Part shown: positions 14,278-19,630 of the stretch, one piece after another
Layout: each line of letters begins with the position of its first letter
How positions within the stretch are numbered: position 1 is the first letter of the stretch
Source of the DNA: an uncultured Clostridiaceae bacterium
GTDB lineage: Bacteria > Bacillota > Clostridia > Lachnospirales > Lachnospiraceae
Assembly (NCBI GenBank): GCA_947175375.1
Contig: CAMWMT010000005.1
Span: 1 to 19,630, forward strand
Reading direction: 5' to 3'
Length of the DNA stretch: 19,630 bases
Notes under the pieces: generated by a model
Database searches by the model: none
What the model was told of the DNA's origin: nothing
Seen by the model: only the letters and a program-made list of their open reading frames with translations
Translations under genes and position numbers: made by a program

Positions 14278-15003
14278 TTAGTTTGAAAGTATTCCTGCCT
14301 GTTTCCTGAATTCCACCACTGCATAAGGTTTCCCGTCTGCATCTCCCAGAAGAACCGTACAACTGTCGCCATCGTATCCTACCTTCGGACAGATCACATC
14401 ATGAAGAACGGCAGGCTTCCTGTATTCCGCCCGCATCTGACCGATCACAAAATCCTCCGGTAGATACTCCGATGCAAGCTGTACATACTGTCCATTGTTC
14501 ACATGATGGTTCACGTCCAGGTGTCGGGCATGAATGGCAAAAGGCTCTTCGTCCATCAAAGGATCCAAAAGGCGAATCTTCCCGGATTCTCCCTCCAGGG
14601 AAAGTCCCGGGTCCAGACCGTATGCCGAACGTATCTCCGCATTCACAAGCGCCGGACGCTGTCTCTTCGTATCCATAAGAACCCACTCCGTGTCCGCACA
14701 TGCAGCCATCTTTCCTTCCGCATCCATAAGGCGGAAATTTCTCTGGCCGCTCATTTTTCCAAATTCATAGGGCCAGGTTCCAACACGGATATGCTCTGCC
14801 ATTTTCGGATAACGATAGACAATGATCTTCCAGGAACGAAGAACCCACATCCGGTTTCTCTTTTCCAGATACTCCATGCCCACGCCGATATCTTCTGAAT
14901 GAAAGGTGCTGCAGTCCTGAAACGCATTCAGGATCGCCATCAACGTCATCCTGCGGTTCTGATCCACCTCTGTAAAACGTACTCTGCTGTCATACTCATA
15001 CAT
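14278..15003 (-). CDS. Acyl-ACP thioesterase (double hotdog fold)
   Basis: The enzyme hydrolyses acyl-ACP to free fatty acid. The 241-residue product has an N-terminal hotdog (VRFTEVDQNRRMTLMAILNAFQDCS, then WVLRSWKIIVYRYP and WPYEFGKMSGQRNF). A second hotdog carries the characteristic HLDVNHHVNNGQYVQLASEY (about residues 165-185), which holds the catalytic Asp, Asn and His of FatA/FatB-like enzymes. Bacterial members are about 230-250 residues. I take the ATG at 15003, preceded by GGAAGAAGG; an upstream ATG at 15045 lacks a ribosome site and overlaps a -10 box. The role in Clostridia is probably adjusting the released fatty-acid pool. It is followed by cvfB and preceded by a 40-codon membrane peptide gene. 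Confidence 0.93.
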   Translation of the reverse strand: MYEYDSRVRFTEVDQNRRMTLMAILNAFQDCSTFHSEDIGVGMEYLEKRNRMWVLRSWKIIVYRYPKMAEHIRVGTWPYEFGKMSGQRNFRLMDAEGKMAACADTEWVLMDTKRQRPALVNAEIRSAYGLDPGLSLEGESGKIRLLDPLMDEEPFAIHARHLDVNHHVNNGQYVQLASEYLPEDFVIGQMRAEYRKPAVLHDVICPKVGYDGDSCTVLLGDADGKPYAVVEFRKQAGILSN

Positions 15004-15043
15004 ATGCTTTTCCTTCTTCCAAAAGCTTTTCTGATTATCTATC

Positions 15044-15072
15044 ATTATAATCGCAAAATGTTCAAAAATCCA
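15044..15072 (-). promoter_or_regulatory. Possible internal promoter of the thioesterase-cvfB pair
   Basis: On the minus strand TATAAT (15044-15049) lies 17 bases after TGGATT (15067-15072), about 40 bases before the thioesterase ATG. The -35 match is poor, so the thioesterase may instead be transcribed from the stronger promoter at 15262-15290. Confidence 0.4.
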
Positions 15073-15081
15073 CCTTAACTT

Positions 15082-15204
15082 TTATATATGGAAGAGAAAG
15101 AACAGGCATATCCCTGCCAAGATAATTTCCAGCCATTCCCTGATTGCCAGCCCCATCTTCCTGGCAATCACATATATGATAAGCATTGCTACCACGATCC
15201 ACAT
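15082..15204 (-). CDS. Putative 40-residue membrane peptide
   Basis: A short reading frame of 40 codons encodes MWIVVAMLIIYVIA, then a basic turn (RKMGLAIREW), then LEIILAGICLFFLFHI. This gives two hydrophobic segments (about 2-14 and 25-40) separated by charged residues, as in small membrane proteins or membrane-active peptides. A GAGAAGGG stands 7 bases before the ATG, and a good promoter (15262-15290) lies about 60 bp upstream. It precedes the thioesterase by 78 bp on the same strand and diverges from an XRE-type regulator. I do not recognise the family. A leader peptide, a toxin-like peptide or a membrane regulator are all possible; it could also be a chance ORF, though hydrophobic pattern, ribosome site and promoter together argue otherwise. 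Confidence 0.55.
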   Translation of the reverse strand: MWIVVAMLIIYVIARKMGLAIREWLEIILAGICLFFLFHI

Positions 15205-15250
15205 AGCTGTACCCTTCTCTTTTGTTCTGTCTGTATTTCACTTCTTGCTT

Positions 15251-15313
15251 CTATTAGTCATATTATAATTCTATTAGTCAATATTTGCAATGAACTTTTT
15301 ATCTTAATATATA
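15251..15313. promoter_or_regulatory. Divergent promoter region with 20 bp-period direct repeat
   Basis: CTATTAGTCA occurs exactly at 15251-15260 and 15271-15280, two helical turns apart (the match extends two bases leftward). On the minus strand TTGCAA (15285-15290), 17 bases, TATAAT (15262-15267) forms a promoter toward the 40-codon gene. One repeat falls in its spacer and the other just after its -10 box. The same self-complementary TTGCAA is followed on the + strand after 17 bases by TATATA (15308-15313), a weaker promoter toward the XRE gene. The layout suggests an operator, probably for the adjacent repressor. Confidence 0.55.
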
Positions 15314-15347
15314 CGCAGGGGCGAAAATATCTGCAGATCATAAAATG

Positions 15348-15405
15348 TATAATGCATGAGCATTCGGCAGTGCAATGCAAAAACCGGCAGATAAATATGC
15401 TCATG
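15348..15405 (+). promoter_or_regulatory. TATAAT box and 9 bp inverted repeat in the XRE gene leader
   Basis: A perfect TATAAT lies at 15348-15353 without a convincing -35 box. Directly after it CATGAGCAT (15355-15363) and ATGCTCATG (15397-15405) form an exact inverted repeat around 33 bases. This could be an autoregulatory operator or an RNA stem before the ribosome site AAGGGGG. Confidence 0.4.
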
Positions 15406-15426
15406 AATGTAAGAAGGGGGATGTGC

Positions 15427-15762
15427 ATGAAAAATATTGATTATACCGCTATGGGAGGACGCATTCGAAACGCCAGGCTGGATGCGGGCTTGTCCCAGTC
15501 CGAACTGGCAGAAAGATGTAATCTGTCCGTCTCCTTTCTCGGACATATTGAAAGAGGAAGTAGAAAAATGTCTCTGGAGACCCTGGTAACCGTATGCGAA
15601 GCGTTGAACCTGAGCGCGGACTATCTTCTTCAGGATGAACTGCCCGGCAGCGACGCAGTCATCGGAAATATTATTGCATCCGTTAAAAAACAGGGTTCCT
15701 ATCAATATGACCGTTATATAACGATCATCAAAGCGCTGGCAGAGATTTCTGATAAACTTTGA
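15427..15762 (+). CDS. XRE-family helix-turn-helix transcriptional regulator
   Basis: The 111-residue protein has an N-terminal Cro/C1-type HTH at about residues 10-68. IGRIRNAR-like helix 1 (GGRIRNARLDAGLSQSELA) is followed by the recognition part CNLSVSFLGHIERGSRKMSL and the closing helix TLVTVCEALNLSADYLLQ. A short C-terminal tail (SVKKQGSYQYDRYITIIKALAEISDKL) is probably for dimerisation. I choose the ATG at 15427, about 7 bases after AAGGGGG; longer in-frame readings start in the promoter region or lack a ribosome site. It is divergent from the 40-codon membrane peptide, thioesterase and cvfB. It probably binds the repeats in the shared upstream region; that is inference. A terminator follows at 15797. 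Confidence 0.88.
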   Translation: MKNIDYTAMGGRIRNARLDAGLSQSELAERCNLSVSFLGHIERGSRKMSLETLVTVCEALNLSADYLLQDELPGSDAVIGNIIASVKKQGSYQYDRYITIIKALAEISDKL

Positions 15763-15796
15763 CAAAAACCGGCTGTCTTCTCATGGCAAACAACAG

Positions 15797-15846
15797 AAAA
15801 AGAGCCATTCGATCTCTAACATAAATCGAATGACTCTTCTTTTATT
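15797..15846. terminator. Bidirectional terminator between XRE gene and REC-GGDEF gene
   Basis: AAAAAGAGCCATTCGAT and ATCGAATGACTCTTCTTTT form a stem with one mismatch around an 11-base loop, flanked by A and T tracts on both sides. It serves the convergent XRE (+) and REC-GGDEF (-) genes, and its right edge reaches the stop of the latter. Confidence 0.82.
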
Positions 15847-16759
15847 TCTCCCGCCACTGCTCTCCGTTCTCATTGGACCACACCACCTGGTTTCGGCCCA
15901 GCTGCTTGGCATCATACAACATGGTATCTGCGAGCTTCAGACAATCCTCCAGCCTGTCTTCCGGACGGGGTGTCAGCGTCACGCCTCCTACACTGATGGT
16001 CACCCATGGACTCACAGGTGAGTTATGCTGAATATGCAGATCCTCCACCGATTGACGCACCGTTTTCATGAGTTCAAAAGCCGATACTCCCTGGCTACCC
16101 AGGAACACTGCCACAAACTCTTCTCCGCCGTACCGCGCGAACAGATCAGTGGAACGCTGGAAATAAGATGCCACTTTCTGCGCCACAGCAGCGATGACCT
16201 TGTCCCCTGCCGGATGTCCAAAAGTATCATTGTACAGCTTAAACTTATCAATATCGAACATACAGATAGAGAAAGGAAGCTCAAAACGAACGGCTTCCCT
16301 CCAGCGGGATGCACTTTCCTCGTCATACCGCCGCCGATTGGCCACACCGGTAAGTTCATCGACCATCGCCTGCTCCTTGAACCTCATCTGAAAACGATAC
16401 AGCTGGATATGCGTATTCACCCGGGCTCTCACGATCACCGGATTAAAAGGCTTTGTAATATAGTCCACTGCTCCAAGCAGTAATCCCCGCTCTTCGTACT
16501 GTGCATCAGACAAGCTAGTGATCAGGATCACCGGCACATATTTGGTGATCTCCATTCCCTTCAGCTCCTTAAGCATCACAAAGCCGTCCATTCCAGGCAT
16601 GACCACATCCAGTAGAATCAGAGAAAATCTTTCCTCCTTGGCAGCTTCCAATCCTTCTTCCGCGGTGTGACAGACCGTAAACTCGTAATCACCTGACAGA
16701 ATCGAGCACAAAAACCTGCTCTGTACCGGACTGTCATCAATCACCAATATCTTATCCAT
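15842..16759 (-). CDS. Response regulator diguanylate cyclase (REC-GGDEF, PleD-like)
   Basis: The 305-residue protein should make cyclic-di-GMP when phosphorylated. The receiver domain (1-120) has D8 and D9, phosphoacceptor D51 in LLDVVMPGMDG, T81 and K103. The cyclase domain (about 130-295) has DELTGVANRRRYDEE, FDIDKFKLYNDTFGHPAGD and the active site GGEEF at 211-215. An inhibitory I-site R202-S-T-D205 lies exactly five residues before GGEEF, so product feedback is expected. All catalytic residues look intact. It is cytosolic. The upstream neighbour on the same strand is a double-PAS protein that may act in the same pathway. The cognate histidine kinase is not in the window. Confidence 0.95.
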   Translation of the reverse strand: MDKILVIDDSPVQSRFLCSILSGDYEFTVCHTAEEGLEAAKEERFSLILLDVVMPGMDGFVMLKELKGMEITKYVPVILITSLSDAQYEERGLLLGAVDYITKPFNPVIVRARVNTHIQLYRFQMRFKEQAMVDELTGVANRRRYDEESASRWREAVRFELPFSICMFDIDKFKLYNDTFGHPAGDKVIAAVAQKVASYFQRSTDLFARYGGEEFVAVFLGSQGVSAFELMKTVRQSVEDLHIQHNSPVSPWVTISVGGVTLTPRPEDRLEDCLKLADTMLYDAKQLGRNQVVWSNENGEQWREK

Positions 16760-16826
16760 GAAAACATCCTTTCATCCTGAATATATACTCGATAACACAA
16801 ACTTTTTCCCGAACTGAAATGTATGA

Positions 16827-16882
16827 ACTAATGAACGCCCATAATCCATAAATATCCGCAGCAATTAATTGCGTTCATTAGT
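16827..16882. promoter_or_regulatory. 12 bp perfect inverted repeat between PAS and REC-GGDEF genes
   Basis: ACTAATGAACGC (16827-16838) and GCGTTCATTAGT (16871-16882) are exact inverted copies. A further perfect palindrome GCAATTAATTGC (16861-16872) abuts the second arm. There is no T tract after it on the minus strand, so a simple terminator is not convincing. An operator for the REC-GGDEF gene or an RNA stem are both possible. Confidence 0.55.
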
Positions 16883-16915
16883 ATAATCCTTCATTTTCCC
16901 GCAGGATGATACACA

Positions 16916-17791
16916 TCACGCATCTGCACCATCCCGACTACGCCTTCCATATGTAATATCCTGCGCTGCATATACTGCTGTTTTAGGCAGATCATCCTCC
17001 CCTGTGCGGGCGAGCACAGCGGATGCCCTTACCCAGCTCACTTTGTCCGCCCCGGCTCCAGGTCCCTCAGACAACTTACGATACTCGAATGCCACACAAG
17101 GCTGCCACCAGCGCAGGTTTTCCCGCAGATTCTCTACGCTCATGATGCGCAGATACTCTTCCCGGTCCTCCAGATGTACAAAATGACTGGCGTAGACCTT
17201 CAAAGCAGCTGTATAACTCACTGCATCCCCCAGCACATCTCCCACCCGGCTAAGCTGAGTGACTGTGCGGAAAGTATCCTGTTCCAGGTCTATGTAATAG
17301 GTAGAGAAAAACAAACTGCTCAGGCTACTGATGATGTATGCCCGATCCTCCAGGCTGCGGGTAGCCAGTCCCTCCCGCTCTACACCTTCCCATAGCAGAT
17401 CATCTACGTCCTTCACACACAACGTAACAAAACGCGTTTCCCCGCGCTGATTTGGAATAACCTCCATCAGATTCCATCGAAAGCCGCCTTCCACCTTCCG
17501 GCGATATAACATCGATAAGGTCTCCTGTCCTCCGTCTGCGACCCTGCGCAACTGATCCAGACGGGTGAATGTAACAAAACGCTCTACATCCTCCCGATGA
17601 ACAGCTCCATCCAGGGCAAACCTGGCAAATTGATCAGTGACAGGACCTTCGCCAGGCTGCCAGCCCTCCGGATCAGACTTCACCACCGTACAACGGTCCC
17701 GCTCCAGATCCATGCGAAGAATTTTCCGGTATATCAGTCCGCCTGTTCTGGACAAAGATTCCAACAACGCCTCATAATCGTTTATTTCCAT
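16916..17791 (-). CDS. Double PAS-like sensor protein without output domain
   Basis: The 291-residue protein contains two related PAS-like halves. The first, at about 10-140, has YRKILRMDLERDRCTVV, VHREDVERFVTF, LYRRKVEGGFRWNLMEVIP and FVTLCVKDVDD. The second, at about 150-280, has TYYIDLEQDTFRTV, VHLEDREEYLRI, FEYRKLSEGPG and AVYAAQDIT. Matching blocks in the same order show an internal duplication. Related Lachnospiraceae proteins usually carry GGDEF, EAL or kinase domains after such halves; here the frame stops about ten residues after the second DIT. There is no membrane segment, so it should be cytosolic. The ATG at 17791 has AAGGGAG; a GTG at 17806 is less likely. It probably senses a ligand and signals to the adjacent REC-GGDEF protein (inference). 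Confidence 0.75.
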   Translation of the reverse strand: MEINDYEALLESLSRTGGLIYRKILRMDLERDRCTVVKSDPEGWQPGEGPVTDQFARFALDGAVHREDVERFVTFTRLDQLRRVADGGQETLSMLYRRKVEGGFRWNLMEVIPNQRGETRFVTLCVKDVDDLLWEGVEREGLATRSLEDRAYIISSLSSLFFSTYYIDLEQDTFRTVTQLSRVGDVLGDAVSYTAALKVYASHFVHLEDREEYLRIMSVENLRENLRWWQPCVAFEYRKLSEGPGAGADKVSWVRASAVLARTGEDDLPKTAVYAAQDITYGRRSRDGADA

Positions 17792-17908
17792 CGTCTCTCC
17801 CTTCACAACAATATGGAATTCTTCAAGAAAATTGCTCTCTTGCGCTCAAACTGCACTCAGAAGGAATATCAGACTGCATATACCTGCCGCAATTCGAAAA
17901 TATGATTC

Positions 17909-17937
17909 ATTATATCACAGATCAATCTGCAAATCAA
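17909..17937 (-). promoter_or_regulatory. Sigma-A type promoter of the PAS gene
   Basis: On the minus strand TTGATT (17932-17937) is followed after 17 bases by TATAAT (17909-17914). The leader would be about 110 bases. ATCAATCTG is repeated directly at 17921 and 17933, overlapping the -35 region. Confidence 0.6.
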
Positions 17938-18119
17938 TCTGTGTTCCGGCCGCATTCGCGTTCCGCACTTAACCTGGGCGTTGTTCAGACTTCCGCTGTC
18001 TTCTACATGCATATTTTCTCGCAGACAGATTTTCCTGCAGGGCTCTTCTGTGATACTTGAAGGATTTATTTTATTGTGATACCATATTTCCTGCAAGTGA
18101 CAATATTCTGTTTTTTGTT

Positions 18120-18290
18120 GGAAGATTGGAGAATTCCTTATCCGTGCAATTGATCTGCGAAAAGACCAGATGAACCGCTCCACCTTTTATGCGCACTGCA
18201 CAGATGTCCATGACATTATTTGCCAGATGGAGCGGAATTTACAGAAAAACTTATAGACGATTATCCTGCTCCCGGAAAGGTCAGGGATTT
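18120..18290 (+). pseudogene. Frameshifted remnant of a TetR-family regulator N-terminus
   Basis: Three frames together spell the TetR DNA-binding domain. One frame (18132-18173) reads NSLSVQLICEKTR then stop. The next (18170-18256) reads MNRSTFYAHCTDVHDIICQ and ends in a stop. The third (from about 18230) reads FTEKLIDDYPAPGKVRDL. Joined, they match the family pattern of V-ICE-A, INRSTFYAHY and D-DLI. One missing base at about 18169 and another shift near 18245 break the gene, and no ligand-binding domain follows. The rest of the 17810-18368 gap shows no intact gene. I see a decayed transcriptional regulator; the exact ends are uncertain. Confidence 0.6.
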
Positions 18291-18368
18291 GAAGCATTTT
18301 GGGATCAGACCAACCGGAACATCATACCATCAATCTGGAGGCTCGAATGACTGCATGAATATACATTG

Positions 18369-19630
18369 TTATCGCTCTGCTCCCGTAATGGAATCCACAT
18401 CATAATAAACCGCCATCCATTGATTGAACCATGCTTCTTTATCAATCGAGACATTTGGATTATGTCTGATCGCATTGTATGTATTTTCTGTTGGCGTCAG
18501 GAGATAGACTGTTACTTCCCGGATTCCCTGAGACTTTTGTTCCTGAATCATCCTGATCTGCTCATTTGCCTCGTCGTATGTTCTGCTTATATCCATGTAT
18601 GCCGTTCCATACCTGCCAAAAGCAAGCACAATTAAAAGAATCACTGCGATCCTCTTCCACCGTTCAAAACCGGGGTCCTCTTTTATTTTTCCAGCAATTT
18701 GCCCGATTGCTATTATTATAAAGCATACTGCCCATATCCACGATTTGCCACTGATAATCGGCGATGCCAGTAAAACTATGATACTTGCCATTCCAGAAAT
18801 GCAATAAAAAAATGGTATGATAATATACGATACCCAATTCTCTTTGGTCTGAGCTTTATTTTTTATCAGCATATAGCAAATTATCATCAATATTAAAAAC
18901 AGCAACAATATATAATGATAAGAAAATCCAATAATTCCCCGAAACCTTTTTAAATATGTAAGAACAGAAAAAGGCTCTGATACCATTCTTCCTCTGCTAC
19001 TGGGTGATAAGAGCATTACTCCCATCCCCATACAGGCTGAAAAAATACCCGCAATACTCCAGCAGGGTATTTTTTCTTTTCTCTGAAACCAATATCCCAC
19101 AAATAAAAGTGTCAGTAAAATAACTGCTCCGCCACCATTCTCATTTGTACCACCAGCCAGAAATCCAACAGGTATCATCAGTATTCCCTTCAGAAACTGA
19201 TGTCTTCTTTTTTCAGGATTGTTCATATGATATTGATATGGAAACAAATACAGTAATCCTATCACTGTCATCCATAAATAATTGCATGCGCCGGAAACCC
19301 ATAGAACTGATAATCCAAAATTAGGCAAAAATGCCAGCATAAGCAGGTATACGACCCCTAAATGCCAGGCTTTCCATTTACTATAATCATTTTCTGTAAA
19401 AGCCAGAAGAAGCCAGCCCAAGAATAAAAACATCAATGAATTGCAAATGTTAAATACATTTTTATCAAACATCATAAAGAACATAACGATTGCATGACTA
19501 ATGACCCTTCCGTTATATGCCTGATAATGATTCCACAAAGATACGAGCAGATCCTCAATGCCTTCCAATGGCCTTGTCGTCCCGCTTGGAAATGGATTTT
19601 CCCAGAAAAAGTGATACATATAATCATCCG
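18369..19630 (-). CDS. Multi-spanning membrane protein, DUF6056-like (N-terminus outside window)
   Basis: About 420 C-terminal residues are present, and the frame stays open to the window edge. The first visible residues DDYMYHFFW suggest the conserved Asp-Asp near the N-terminus of this family, so the true start lies beyond 19630. Roughly nine to ten hydrophobic segments are visible (for example FLFLGWLLLAF, VVYLLMLAFLPNFGLSVLWVS, ILLLFLILMIICYML). NYLWMTVIGLLYLFPY and GGTNENGGGAVILLTLL match the DUF6056 pattern, and a soluble C-terminal tail of about 75 residues follows. The fold resembles polytopic GT-C glycosyltransferases, so a cell-surface polysaccharide role is possible but unproven. 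Base composition is clearly more AT-rich than the genes to its left, which hints at horizontal transfer. Confidence 0.8.
   Translation of the reverse strand, partial: DDYMYHFFWENPFPSGTTRPLEGIEDLLVSLWNHYQAYNGRVISHAIVMFFMMFDKNVFNICNSLMFLFLGWLLLAFTENDYSKWKAWHLGVVYLLMLAFLPNFGLSVLWVSGACNYLWMTVIGLLYLFPYQYHMNNPEKRRHQFLKGILMIPVGFLAGGTNENGGGAVILLTLLFVGYWFQRKEKIPCWSIAGIFSACMGMGVMLLSPSSRGRMVSEPFSVLTYLKRFRGIIGFSYHYILLLFLILMIICYMLIKNKAQTKENWVSYIIIPFFYCISGMASIIVLLASPIISGKSWIWAVCFIIIAIGQIAGKIKEDPGFERWKRIAVILLIVLAFGRYGTAYMDISRTYDEANEQIRMIQEQKSQGIREVTVYLLTPTENTYNAIRHNPNVSIDKEAWFNQWMAVYYDVDSITGAER

Noticed and set aside
15088..15426. Long N-terminal extension of the XRE regulator in the same frame
   Set aside because: The HTH protein begins normally at 15427 behind AAGGGGG. 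The extension covers promoters, operators and the opposite-strand 40-codon gene.
17869..18183. 104-residue minus-strand open frame
   Set aside because: It overlaps the PAS promoter and the TetR remnant, has no ribosome site and no protein-like pattern.
18220..18405. 61-residue plus-strand open frame as a new small gene
   Set aside because: Its first part continues the TetR remnant in a shifted frame, and its end overlaps the 3' end of the membrane protein gene.

Overview
The window looks like chromosomal DNA of a Clostridia member, most likely Lachnospiraceae (a Blautia, Dorea or Mediterraneibacter type genome). The reasons are purine-rich GGAGG ribosome sites before nearly every gene, sigma-A type promoters, a DnaE-type polymerase beside an HPr-like gene and pfkA, and protein families typical of that group. 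The assignment is an inference, because there is no rRNA in view.

Left arm (20-4270, + strand): a compact run tsaB, rimI, a small zinc-ribbon gene, rnz, tsaD and ispD. The first two overlap by 4 bases and most other gaps are short. The theme is tRNA and ribosome maturation (t6A modification, tRNA 3' processing, S18 acetylation), ending with isoprenoid precursor synthesis. Middle (4280-7433): nfeD and an SPFH (flotillin/stomatin-like) gene on the minus strand, then a secreted SleB-type cell-wall hydrolase with two SH3 domains. Between these genes lie unusual non-coding structures. There are two copies of a ~195 bp long palindrome (4280-4473 and 6198-6396) whose inner stems differ in sequence but stay paired. 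There is also a tandem pair of 103 bp hairpin units between nfeD and the SPFH gene.

Centre (7549-13200, minus strand): dnaE, pfkA and a SpoU/TrmH-type rRNA 2'-O-methyltransferase form one tight operon. Upstream sits a 77-codon HPr-like gene with its own promoter and terminator; its product lacks the phosphorylatable histidine. Next (13408-15204, minus) come cvfB, an acyl-ACP thioesterase and a previously easy-to-miss 40-codon membrane peptide. Divergent from these is a small XRE-type repressor (15427-15762). The shared 220 bp region holds back-to-back promoter elements, an exact direct repeat with 20 bp period and an inverted repeat, which suggests a self-contained regulatory module.

Right arm (15842-19630): a REC-GGDEF response regulator with an inhibitory I-site and a double-PAS protein with no output domain form a likely cyclic-di-GMP signalling pair, with a 12 bp perfect inverted repeat between them. 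After that the sequence becomes AT-rich and decayed: a frameshifted TetR-type N-terminus near 18120-18290, then the C-terminal 420 residues of a multi-spanning membrane protein (DUF6056-like) that runs off the window end.

No tRNA, rRNA, transposase, CRISPR array or phage gene was seen.
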